DNA from: Breviolum minutum Mf 1.05b.01
Taxonomy: Eukaryota > Sar > Dinophyceae > Suessiales > Symbiodiniaceae
NCBI GenBank assembly: GCA_000507305.1
Contig: DF239330.1
Span: forward strand, 212,292 to 276,291
DNA: 64,000 bases
Direction: 5' to 3'
How positions within the stretch are numbered: position 1 is the stretch's first letter; each line of letters starts with the position of its first letter. The notes beneath the pieces were generated by a model. That model was not told the DNA's origin. It saw nothing but the letters and a program-made list of their open reading frames with translations, and made no database searches. The translations under genes and the position numbers were made by a program. Positions 41,801-53,347 of the stretch are shown piece after piece.

Positions 41801-42933
41801 CAGGTCACTACCGCGCAGCTGGAAAGATGCTGAGCCAATTCGAGGGACAGCTTGGCACTCGCCTTTGGATTGCTCCACCAACGAAGATGGATGAGGAGAG
41901 TGGAGCATGGGAAATGGCTTTCATTTTGCTTTTTGGTCATCAACTTGTAAGTCAAGTATTCACCCAGTTCGTAGTTTTTTCGCAGAATTTTTCGGTCCAG
42001 GAATTTTTCAAGTCGTTTCCAAAAAACCGGGTTTTTGCCTCTTCTCATCTCTTTTTCCTAGTCGCTCCATTTGGGCACCTCCAGGAGCAGTTGACCAAGG
42101 AAGGCTATTACTCTATCTATGGCAAGGCTGGAGCCCGCACAGAGATGCCCGGATGCTCCCTCTGCATGGGCAACCAGGTTTCTTATCTGCAAGCAGTGAA
42201 AATCTGGGGAGCAGCAGCTTGGATTTTAGTGGATTTTCAGACTTCCTTGGTCTCGGCTGGAATCGAAATGAACCAACCTGGCAGGCACGCGTGGCTGACA
42301 ACGCAACTGTGGTCTCTACATCTACCCGTAACTTCCCAAATCGCTTGGGTAAGGGCAACTGCCTCAGTTAGAGAGAATTTGATTGCCTTCATGTCACCTT
42401 AAAAGGTGTAAAATGTATTGCTGCATCCAATGAAAACATCTCCACTTTTTTCAAGTCAAACTCGAAGCTGCAAAAACGTCGTTGGAGTTGTCGATGTGAA
42501 CGAGGTGCCAATGTCTTCTTGGCTTCTGCAGAATTGGCATCTGTAGCAGCTATCCTCGGCCGTCTCCCAACCCCTGATGCATCTTGGCAGTGATGGCCCC
42601 GTTAGCAACGTTTTCTGCTGGTCATGTCGGCTGATGACTTTACAAGTACTGAAGCAGTAAGATACAAGAGATGAAAGGTTGTTAGAATAAACAGAGTGTT
42701 TGGCAATATTTTCCTTGTTGTTTTCATGGCCAGGAATACCTGAAGTACCACTCCGAGCTGGCCAAGAACGAGGATTCAATTTACAAGTACCTGAACTTTG
42801 ATCAGGCTCGGTGCCACGGTGTTCCTAATTTTCAATCGGCGTTGCTGGAATTTACATACTTCATCATACTTCCCAGGTGGAGGACTATGTCGAAAAGGCA
42901 AACTCTGTGAATATGAGCGAGCACACCCAATAA
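35854..42933 (+). CDS. acnB: Aconitate hydratase B (bacterial-type AcnB), about 30 exons, probably mitochondrial
   Basis: AcnB interconverts citrate and isocitrate in the TCA cycle and needs a [4Fe-4S] cluster. Nearly the whole length is covered by small exons. Examples are 36324–36402 ([14 protein letters not shown]), 36667–36723, 37139–37262 ([20 protein letters not shown]) and 37794–37910 ([20 protein letters not shown]). Then come 38185–38282 ([18 protein letters not shown]), 38371–38619, 38881–39225, 39342–39465 and 39606–39742 ([18 protein letters not shown]). The series continues with 39920–39988, 40159–40242, 40401–40479, 40838–40948 and 41540–41615, to a stop at 42933. Cluster ligands are visible: FIGSCMTHF (41580–41615) and [10 protein letters not shown] (exon 42081–42177). 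A candidate first exon at 35854–35889, [12 protein letters not shown], is Arg-rich and amphipathic like a mitochondrial presequence. Several introns are GC–AG. Two or three junctions, near 36855 and 41090, remain unclear. Confidence 0.9.
41160..41235. repeat. AT-dinucleotide-rich tract in an aconitase intron
   Basis: Alternating TATATA and CATATA sequence of about 75 bp lies between the exons near 41090 and 41266. Confidence 0.85.
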
Positions 42934-43667
42934 ACCTTTTGGTACAGGAGGCGGCCGGTTTTTTTTTATTTTCCATCATTTCTGCCGAAAGTTGTAGAAA
43001 CAGATACGGCAATGGGAAGAGTGTGCCTGTTCAGACTGGCTTCTCTCCAATGGATCCAGCCACCGCCCAAGAAACTTGACTGCAAGTTGAAACCCGAATT
43101 GGTGAAAAGATAGGACACCTATAGCAACGTCATAAGCTGCAAGCAGTCCGAGTCCAGTTCCTTAAGGATCTTGTGGATATGGCATTGCTGGAGAGTAGCC
43201 GGTGAGTGCACCAATCCTTGCACAGCGGCCTGTATTGTATGCACTGCCCCAAAGTGCCACAGCCAGTCTGTGGTTGCTACAATCCTATGTTCTTAATGAT
43301 AACTTACAGTAAGAATAAATTGTGTTTGTGCCATGGGGGACCGCACCATTGATTTACCCTGAGTTTCCACCATTTTAATGTTCCCATCGGCAGACTGACG
43401 TGTTGCCCTTTGTCAGGCGCGGAAAAGAACACTAAACAACTAGCCTACAACACTTCCCATACTTCGAAAAGCAACTAGCTTTTGTCTGCTGTCATCATTT
43501 GGTCCGGTGCCATGAGCTAAAGTTTGAGATTTCTTGTCAATCAGCTTTCTACTATTCAGAGTGCATCATGTGGCTGGGTTTTTCGGCTTCAGGGTTTCTT
43601 TGGAGACTATTGTAACATTGCTCACAGTGCTTCCCGCAAAGAAAAACTTACTACTTGAAATTGGAGG
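42934..43667. other. Intergenic between aconitase and phosphatase genes
   Basis: No exon is visible. It holds the aconitase 3' UTR and the start region of the same-strand phosphatase gene. No TATA box or other named signal is evident; dinoflagellate promoters generally lack them. Confidence 0.4.
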
Positions 43668-46600
43668 ATGATCTCCACGCTTCTCGGGGCCATAGCCCTG
43701 ATTGCAGCAGCAGAGCTGCCAGAGGTAGATGATGAGTGCGTTGAGGGTGAATGTGCTTTGAATGCCATTCAGCTTCGTGGTATTTCGAAGTCATCAGATC
43801 TCTACAACAGCTCCGGGGAAGAAAGCTTGGGTGGAGACAAGTGTGCAAGTCTCAATGATCCAGCCAATGCTGTCTGTGCGCCAGTGGTCAGATGGGCGTC
43901 AAAAGGTGGTCAGTATGATCCTCATGCTAATGAGTGGTTTTCTGACATGAAGTCAATTTCTGGTGTGGATTTCCATCATGCCACTGTGGACGATTGGCAA
44001 AAGCTCTACTTCTGTGCGCCACCTGGTGGGAAGCAGTGTGGTACCCCACCTTGCAAGTGCAGCAATCCTCCTTGCAACATTTGCATTCAGGGTCCAACAT
44101 CTGGCGGTGGCAGTGGCGGTGGCAGTGGCGGTGGCTGTGCAGATCCCAATAGCATCAGCTGCAAACCACCAGCAAAGGCTCTTGACTACAATGGAATGGC
44201 TTGGGATCCTATGACTGTCTCTGGCTATGGTCCTTTTCATGTCTTTGCTATTGGTGACTTGTCATGTTGGCGTGGTGTCATTTTTAACAAAAAACCTTTG
44301 CTTTGTCATAAATGCTTGTCACATTTCCTCAAAGGAAGGTTTTCCTTTGCTATCTTTTGTTTCTCGTTGGCTTCACAAATCTTCACCGCCAAGGTGACTG
44401 GGGAGGTATGGATGGTTCTTTGCGCCCCATCGAAGGCAGACCAGAGCTGATTGCATATCCACAAGGTGCAAAGGCAGGACCGAGTGTCTTTCCACGCACC
44501 AGGTGGAATAAGGCACATACCAAGGAGTTGTGTGATCACAAGCAGTTTGTCATGTGCTACAAGACCATGGGAATTGGTTGCGACCCAGGATGTGGTTTTG
44601 TGAAGGGAATTGATGATCAACCCCAAACATTGGTCGCCTCGGCGATGAAGATGCATGCAGCCAAAAAGGATCCAGCCTTCATTTTGAATGTTGGGGACAA
44701 CTTCTACTGGGGTGGCATTGAGAAAACCTGTGGCACTCCAATGGGAGAGCTCTCCTACACAGCACACCATCAGTTCAATCAGATCTTCGAAGGCATCTAC
44801 AATGGGAAAGGTTTGGACGGCAAGGCGCAGCAAAAAGCTGTTTTTTTTAAAGGTAAGAAATCGGTAGAATACATTTCCACCCAGATTTGTGTGGTCAAAA
44901 CGAAAGGTGTTTTTTTTCTGTCCCTAAAGGCTTGATTGATTTATTTCTTTTCGTTTTTTTTTCTGGATTGTTTCCCTGAAGGTTTGGCTCAGCGTGCTTG
45001 GAAATCATGACTGGGGAGGCCGAGTCTTTAACAACGGCTGGGATCAACAAATTGCTTACACCTGGAAATCCCCCCGTTGGAGACTTCCTGCTGCATACTG
45101 GAGTCAGCACGTGGATTTCGTTGATGCCGGTTTCACCATGGATATTTTCATGGTCGACTCCAATGCCATGGATGCGAAGGATTTGGACAAAGACTCTGAA
45201 CACAACATTTGTGGAGCTGAACACAATCCTGCTGGAGCAACTTGTGCATCAGCAGGCGAGGTTGTTTCAACAAAATTGTTTGGGAAATTTCTGTTTTTTT
45301 TAAAATGGAATTTTCAAACATTTCGAATTGATTCGTGTCCAACGGTGGAGGTGGCCCTGAGTCTTTGGGAACATGCAAGCAATGGTTCTGGGACCTTTGG
45401 AGTGCCAACAAGGCGTGGAAAAGAAGGTTTCATTTCCTTTTAAAAAATGGTCCCTTGTGAGGGGGGGACATCATTCCTTCATTTTTTTTGGGGGGGGTGG
45501 GGATGGGGTCCCCAGCACTCCGGCCGGCTTTACTTTGCGAAAGGCTTGGCTGGCAGAAGGGCTTAGCAAGTCCAAGGCCGATTGGCAGGTGGCATTGACC
45601 CATTTCCCATGTGGACATGAAGCCAGTTTCTATGTGGCCCAGCTGCAAACTCATGCTACTGTGAAGCTTGCACTGTCAACACATGGCGGGGGACGGCGGT
45701 TTGCAAATTTGAAATCTAAGTCAATGGATAGCACCGAGTTTCAATTTTCTGAAACAAACAAAAACAATGAACTCGATTGTCACAGATTGTTACAACATTT
45801 TTGCAACAGAACTTGGAATGAATGATTTGAACCATTGATCTCCATTGATCTTGATCCATTTCTGGATTCTCATTCTTCGCTCAGATTGGCATGCACCAAC
45901 AGTGCCTTGGCGCATTTGGAGATTTCATGGGAAAAAAAGTGATGCAAATCGAGTTTGGTCCCTTCAAACATGGATACAGTGACTTCGATATCCCGATCTT
46001 TACCCAGCAGTTTTGTGAAGTGCCGGGAAAATTTGGTCGGTTGAGCATTTGCCCCAAAAAGGCGATTGGAATGTCATGACTTCATTTGGAGGCACGGCCT
46101 GGACCTCTTGGTCACTGGACATCGACATGATCAGGAGCTTTGGAGTCCCGGCAGGTCGGGCGTTTTTCGGTTTTGTCGGGTTTTTTTCGTTGATTTTGTG
46201 TGTTTTTGTCTCTCAAGTTTTGGCCTCCTTAGGTTGTCTCTTCATCTTGTGTTTGTTTAACATCTTACCTCTTTTTTTTGTGTTTGGACAACTCTCTCAG
46301 AAATCAGATTCCAATTATTGATGGGTTTTTTCAGGCTTGGAGGTCTGACTTGCTTTGTCACTGGTGGCGGTGGTGGCATTTCCTCAGAGGCTACACCAAA
46401 TATTCACAACAAAAGGGTTACTTGGCAAAAATCGATCCGTGGTGCGTTTGGTTTTGGTGAAACTTAACATATTGTAAATCAAAAGCATCCTTTGAAGACG
46501 ATGACAATATGATTGTGTAGGATTTGACAGTGCAGACACGACAAAAGCAAAGATTTGCACACCACCCACACGCCGGAGCCGCCGTATCAGCAAGGATTGG

Positions 46601-46732
46601 TATGGAGAAGCTCAGTACGGATTTTATGATTTGTTGGTGTCGAAGAACTCCATCTCAATCACGTCCGTCAACTGGAATCTTGGCCCGCACTCTTTGAAAC
46701 GCGGTTGTAAGGAGGCAAACATGACAAAGTGA
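43668..46732 (+). CDS. Secreted calcineurin-like phosphoesterase (purple/tartrate-resistant acid phosphatase type), about 9 exons
   Basis: ATG 43668 begins a signal peptide ([20 protein letters not shown]), followed by [16 protein letters not shown], a motif style frequent in dinoflagellate secreted proteins. A Cys-rich, Gly/Ser-linked N-terminal domain follows. The metallophosphoesterase boxes appear in order. AIGDWGG is split by the 44254–44393 intron. Next are [11 protein letters not shown] (~44690), [10 protein letters not shown] (~44990), [10 protein letters not shown] (~45600), [12 protein letters not shown] (~46110) and a Gly-rich [13 protein letters not shown] (~46360). The last exon ends [12 protein letters not shown] before a TGA at 46730–46732. 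All metal-ligand boxes are present, so activity as a di-metal phosphatase is likely, perhaps for scavenging phosphate outside the cell. Some exon edges (45258–45541, 45665–46087) are uncertain. Confidence 0.85.
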
Positions 46733-49700
46733 AAGAAAGATTGTATACCAGGATTATGAGAATGCAGGAACAGCTCGAACTCAGGAATGGCTATGAGATC
46801 ATGACCCGCAAGGTCTATCCCAAGTGAGCCAGTGAGCCTATTGAGCAAGCCTTCTTTTGCCTGCTCCAGCCAAAATGGGCTGCAGCTTGCACAACTCTTT
46901 GATTCAATTTTGATTTGTAGTCTTGTCGTCAAGCTAGGATTCCATGTTTGAATAAAAATGGGCGAGAGTGCTGCTGCCAATTTGTATGAGTTTTCTTTAG
47001 CTTGATTATCAGTGATCCATGGGACAGTGACTTGAGCGACTTGGTATTTCTAAAAGCTTAGGCAAAGATGAGATTTCGGCGGTTGTGGGCGATTTCTTTG
47101 GTCTAAAGACCTGTGCTGCTTTATTTAGTGCGTCGGAGCCTTTAGTGCGTCGGAGACCTTAAGAGATGTTCACCTCCAGATGCGACAAAAGTCAGGCTCT
47201 TTAGTAGCTTCCTGATTGGAAAATTGGGCTCACGCTCAGCGCGGCTCCGGCATGTGGAAAATTTTCAGAGTGACATGCTTTGCATTCGACTGTTGATATT
47301 TCTATTGTTTTGGTTGGGTGCAGGTTACGAATGTGTGCGTGTGCACCTTTATTGATGCTTGCAGGAATAGGCCAGGCTGCTGTAGTTGACATAGGATTGA
47401 ACTTATCAGGCAGTGGTTCACATACTTTGGGATTCCAAAAACAGGGCAATTTGGGTGAATTGCAGGTCGTTGTGAAAGAGAAGGTGGAGTGCCGACCTCA
47501 ATTGATGTTTGTTTTGATTTGTTTGAGTTGAGAACTTAGATGGTTCAGCTAATTTGAAAGTAGGAAAGTTTTGTTGTATTTCAAGAAGCCTTCTTCCTGA
47601 TATGCCCTCACCATGTTTGATGACAGACTGGGCTGAGGAATTGGCCTTTGTTTTGTCAAATGAGCAGACAAGGCAACAAAAGCATTGGCATTTCAAGTGA
47701 GGGCATGGTCGACAAAATCTTAGCCTGAGGCTGAACCCCCTTTTTGTCATGTCTCAGGGCTTGGGCTGCACAGAATTCTATGGGTATACCTTCCGCTCCT
47801 TTGAGAAGTGAGACAACCAGGTTGCTTGTGGCTTAGAAATGGTGCAGACATTGTGGGTTTTGTTCCGGAAGGATCATGAGCTTCTGAAAACACCGAGGTC
47901 TGAACTTTTACACTGTATTTGCAATCCTGCATTGTGGGGCCCGCTTCTTTTCCTGGTTGTCTACAGTGCAGGACATGCATTATTTTTGACTCAGTGATGA
48001 ATGTTTCATTATATATATATATATATCACACACACACACACACACCATATCACTGTAGTTTCACACAAAACATGTTTGTTGTCAGGACCGGGCTATGACG
48101 ATAGCTTGTATTTTTTCTATATCAACAGGCAAGAATCTCAGCCGAGCAATGCTTGATTTTGAGCGCTACATGGGATGCTTTGACACCTTCCCAAACAGGC
48201 TAAGATTTCGCCCAGCTGCGCTGGGACGATTGAAGATGGCACAGGAGTGGCCCGAGCCGTGCATTGGGCTGTCGGAACTTTGAGCCAAAATTCCTGGGGT
48301 GAGGAGCTTGCGAAGCTTATTGGGATACTCGTGTACCGCTATGCATTGCAACTACCTTGGAGTCATAGATTTTGTTTTTGGAAAGCAGAAGGCAATAAAT
48401 CAACATTTTGCAACTTGTACCTAGGCGACGAATACCTGACCGGCAACTAGTTGGGATCTCGTGTGGGCTTTCCATTTCCCTGACAGCGGAAAATAGGGAC
48501 AGACTCCCCAATAAATGAGGTAGTTGGTGCATGGCATATTGATGTCAAGTACTGTGAGGTGTTTGGGCTCACCGCCGCTGGGGGACCTAGTCCCGGGCGC
48601 ATGGCCGCATGTCTATTGATCGGTCAGAAAGCGGGTGTTACCGAGCTTTTTTTCAGGTGTCTTTACCTTTGTACCTTACACCTTTGTTGCTCACCACTGG
48701 AGCCTATCACAGTGAAATCCTCAGAGTTTCAAGGTATGTTTTTTTTGTTGTAAAAATCAGCTAAACACGACGAATTGCGAATTGCAGGCATCCCGTTGAG
48801 TCCACAGACCTTGGCTGTCTCTGGCGAGTGCTTTCCTCAGCTGCAGTTTGATTGTTTTGAGAAATTGGTTGGAAAACCATGGAAAAAACCTGGCAGTAAT
48901 AAGGAGAGGTTGTTTTACATGTTTTTCTTACCAATTTTTGATCACTATGAGTTGATATGAGTTGTATGGCAGGCCACCAAGAGTGTACACTTTTTTTTTG
49001 CACTCCTTCATGGAGGTCACCCCAGGAATAGAACTCATTCGCTTGTAATCCCTTAAACAACAGGAAGCACAACCGCCAAAAGCAAGCAAAAAAAAACACG
49101 GATAAAAGAAGCAAAGAAGACAATTTTTGGGAGGGTTTTGGTGGAGGGACCCTACTTTCTGAAGAGTCTGGATTTTTTTTTGTTTTCTGGAGTTGATTTT
49201 TTGTTTTTTCCAATTTCTGTTTTTTTCTGGATTTTATTTCCACTTCGGGGGTCGCGAGCGTTTTTTCCCGGAACTTTCCGCACTTGATCTTTTCGCAAGA
49301 AGTTCTGTATGAAGTAAGGTAGTCTTTTCGAAATTTAGCGTTTTCATGAAACAATGAAGTATAAACCGCTTTCGAACAGTTTTATTTCTTTTCACGACAT
49401 TCTGTATCTTAGTGAAGTAACATTATTTTGAAGTAAAGTTTTTATTAGTTTTTGAAAAGAAATATGTTCTTGTGTATTTTTCATTTCAAAACCTCATTTT
49501 GTTGTTGAAACCAAGTAACTAACATTCTCGGAGGAGTATTTTTTTCCACTTTGCTATCTGACCGTTGCGTTTGTCGTGAAAAAACAGTTTCTATTTTCTT
49601 CAAGTGTGTGCCCTATTGAATGGTAGTGTGGTAGCATCCATACCTAAAAAGCAGACTCAAACTAAAGAAACTAACGACTTGAACATATCAAAATGTACGT

Positions 49701-50640
49701 CTAGAAATAGGAAGCACCCGTGACTTGGGAGCCGCAGAAGTCAGACTCCTTTAGAAATTTAGAAAGTGGGTTCTATTCAAAAAACAGAGGCACCACACAC
49801 CATTGCTTTGAAACCAAGCAATATTTTGAAATGTCCAAATTAGGGATTACTTCTTTTCTCAAAGGTTTGAAAAAATCAAGTACGTCTACACAAACGCATG
49901 AATTCTCTAGAAACGTCCTACCTGGTTTACAAACAAATCTGTGATATGTATATATATAGTTCCAACAGTGAAGTTGTTCTACTAAAGAGATGGTAATGGT
50001 TATAGTTTACGAACAGTCAGACAAAACAGTCTCTTTGTGAAAGGAATTATTTTGGAAAGGAGCCAGGAAAAAGGCCACTCTCAAACAAATCACTGTTTCT
50101 CACCGTCCAGTCCTTTCTGAAAAGAGGGCTGCTAGAGAAAAGAAAGCTACAGCTACATTATTGAAATCGACATCAATATATAAATTGAGAGAGACATCGT
50201 TTTGAGGAAGAAACTATTTATATGGTTCAATTCAAACAGTGCAACCAGCGCTACTTAGGAAAGGATATATAGTCGAATTTCATATTTGCTCTAATAACCA
50301 CCTCATTTCCAGTTCCATAGAGCAATGAAAAGTGCACACTGACAGCCTGTCAGCCTCTTTTTGCCTGAGGCGGATTGGTAGATATTGATGGATGTTACAA
50401 AAAGGATATCTGAATGTAGTCATGTTCCCACATTTCATCTTGTCAGATTGGTTCGAGAAGTTGTGCTCAACATGCAGGACGGGTAGCTGCACTCATATGA
50501 CTTTCTGCAGAGTTCAGAGTCAATTGATTTTATGAGGGCATATTTAAAATTAAATGAAACTTTGGCAGGTGCTACCAGTCTTCTCTCGATTTGACATATC
50601 CTCAGATCAACAGAGTTCCTGCATTGAACCGCCAATCTCA
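46733..50640. other. Mostly non-coding; a few unassigned exon candidates
   Basis: No gene could be named. Plus-strand pieces with coding-like content are 47310–47510 (VVDIGLNLSGSGSHTLGFQK), 48125–48285 (SRAMLDFERYMGCFDTFPNR) and 48520–48650 (WHIDVKYCEVFGLTAAGG). They carry no known motif. From 49300 to 50280 the DNA is AT-rich with poly-T/poly-A tracts and no exon-like stretch. Confidence 0.4.
48010..48046. repeat. (AT)n–(CA)n microsatellite
   Basis: About eight AT units are followed by about ten CA units. Confidence 0.9.
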
Positions 50641-52260
50641 TTCTGTCACATTATCTCAGGCTGATATGGGTCCTCCAGGGCTCGAGAGCACAAGTGTGTC
50701 ACTACTCGTGGAGGACTCGGAATGGATCCATGAAAGATAATCGAAGACTTGACCGTGAGAGCATATTTTTGCAAATCAAAGTTGCAGACCGTTTCAGACA
50801 ATGCAAGTGGAGTTTCAGATTCTTCTATTTGTATATTCAATTTTGTGCAGTGTTTAGCTTGACTAAGTACGCAATGCTGCAAACGTCTCGCGCTATGAAC
50901 AAGGCAGTGGCAATTCAGTCAGACTGTGCCTTCTTCTATCTTTTCAAGAGAGCATTTTGTTACATCACGTCCCATCTATATTTTTTGTTTGTAAGTTTAT
51001 CTATATTGCCGAAGTCCCTTCCGGCACTGTTGCGACTGTTGTGGGGTTTCTTCCAGGTGACTTCTGCTGGTATGTCTCATTTGCTGGGAGTCCGAGCCTC
51101 AATAATCAACCTGATGTGGCGGCCTTTGCCTCGGGGCTGTGGATCAACCAAAATTCTGAGGTGACAGCGCACAACTTTCATCACCTTTCATTTCTGATTG
51201 TGGTGTTCACCTTGGCTCTTTCTTGTTTTTTGTCGGGCTTTGTTGATCATGTCCAGCATGGATCCTTGCCTACTGTTTTTCACGACCAATGGGAGAAATC
51301 TGGCAGGTTTGTGGCGCTTGCGCCACACTCCCGTTGCCTCTTGCAAAGTTTATCCCGGAGGATGCCACCTGGACAGGCGATATTGATGGATTCCGTTTTC
51401 CTTGCTGAAGATGGGGCTGTGAAAGGTGGCAACTACTGTCGATGAAGGGGAACTTCTTTCCAACGCCTGTTTCACTGCCAGATCGTTTGTCCAATCAAAC
51501 GACCTTGGAGAACGATCAGAACGAGATTGAGACTTCACAGACTGAGCAGCTTCCTATGCCTGATCTGTGGCTTGTCACCAAAAAAGGAAGTGGTTCTGAT
51601 ACATATTAATTTGAGGAATGCTCAAACCAGGCAGACCATTTCTTGCAAGTTTCTGTTGGTGGATTGGTATCAATTCGGCGTCCTTCAACTGTCCTGTTTT
51701 TTAAGGAGCAGGCTGCGGTGGGAGGATGAGGACTGACACTACATCTTTCACACCTGTTAGCGATATCTTCCCTTTTGAGTTATGGCTTTTTGACCCAAGG
51801 ACCATTTGGATGTCCGATTGCCGCAAGCGGCACGTTTGTGCGAGGCTGGTTATTTTCAGGGTACAACCCTTATATACCAAGTATTCTGAGTAATGTAGCC
51901 GTTGAAGGTGGAGGAAAAGGTTGCTGAAAGCCAATTCCTCAAATACCGTTGCAGGAAAGTCGTGGCAGTGCTGAAGGCCCAGGTTGCCAAAGATGCGCCG
52001 AGAAGGCTGCCATGCCTGCAGGCTGAAAACAGTGACGATGTGGTGGGATAGAGGAGGTCGTCGAAAGTGTTGGAGCATGGCCAACAAAGTCAAGTCGAGG
52101 AGTCAAAACTGCAGTGCAGCAACACTGGATTTGTTTGGCACAACATGGGGACAAGATGAATGGATTGGAGCAGAGTCCTTGGTTTGGCAAGATTGCCATC
52201 GTTTAGGCAAAACAAGGAGTTGTCACGCGCCTTCCTCATGACAATGGTTTCGCTTTACCT
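50641..52260 (+). CDS. Candidate exons of an unrecognised plus-strand gene
   Basis: A likely exon at 51057–51164 follows TTCCAG and ends at GAG/GTGACAG. It encodes GDFCWYVSFAGSPSLNNQPD, then VAAFASGLWINQNSE. Others are near 51280–51400 (LAKFIPEDATWTGDIDGFRF in one frame) and 51436–51610 (NFFPTPVSLPDRLSNQTTLE). A further one at 51905–52030 encodes EEKVAESQFLKYRCRKVVAV. Composition and splice-like edges support coding. No family is recognised, and the segments may not all belong together. Confidence 0.35.
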
Positions 52261-53287
52261 AGTGTGCCCTTTTTTTGGTTTACCGCGGCGTGTGTAGACC
52301 GTGAAATATTGGCATGAACAGCATGCTTCTGTTGCAAACGAATCGCAAGGTCAAAAGTCAGGCCTAGCAATGAACTAGGATGGACATCAAGAAACAGAAA
52401 CATGTGGGGTGATCTGAGAAACCTTGACACAGAGACATATAGATTTTAAGTTTCAAAGAGACTTTCAATTCCACCTGTGCTTTTGGCAATAGTAGATGTG
52501 GATATTGATATAGTTGTTAACTGCCAGAAAAAAAGAATGGGACGTGAAACATGCGTTTTTTTCAAAAATATTTTTTTAATTTTTTAAATCAACTTTAACT
52601 GATCACGGGGGAACCCACCCTCAAGACTTGAAGATTGCATGATCACTTCAATTCAACAATTCTTATTGTTTTTGTCATGACTTGAGCCAACTCCGATGGG
52701 TGGTGTCCGCAACTCAGTGTTTTGTCCCTCGGTGTATCGACTGGGGGGGAAACTGTGGGAAATCCCGGGATGACGAGGCTATTTGCCAATGTGACAAAGC
52801 AGCAGGGGAGTGGTCCTGGCATGTTCCCTATGCATTGCAGTCAACAGCAAGCCCTGCATAGCAATACTTGCAAAGTTTATTTTGTTGACGCATCAGCCGG
52901 TAGTGCGGCAGAATTGTTTGGGGCTTGCTATTGCTAGTGTTATTGCGGTTGGTGTTTTCTTGTTGCAAAAAAAGTCGTTGTCCCGTTGGCGTGTTTGGAG
53001 GAAGGTCATCATCCATGCAATCCCTGCTGCGAGCTGTTGTACAAACATCCAGCCGGCGAATGAGGCTTGTGCTGCCAAGGGGTGATTTGGGTCATTTGGT
53101 AATCTTGATTTATGTATTGCAGACCCTTGTAGCTGTTGCCGGTTGATGAATTGCAGCTCACTCAGCGCCTTGGCACTTTCTGCGGCTGTTCAAGGAAGAT
53201 CAATCAAGACAGAGATTTTTGCAAAATAACGAAGTGCAACAAAATGCCATGTCACAACACATGATAGCAAAGTGAAGTCCGGGGTGT
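52261..53287. other. Intergenic; one hydrophobic exon-like piece
   Basis: The frame 52810–53085 contains LGLAIASVIAVGVFLLQKKS, a possible membrane helix, but no further support. The rest is poly-A/poly-T-rich with no exon seen. Confidence 0.3.
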
Positions 53288-53347
53288 TTGCAAATTGTGC
53301 CAAGTTTCACATTTGCAGAAACAACAAAATCTCCGGTGGTTTTTCCA

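Noticed and set aside
46624..46980. 118-residue minus-strand ORF over the end of the phosphatase gene
   Set aside because: Antisense to the last phosphatase exon; the sense frame has conserved sequence and a stop consistent with the family.
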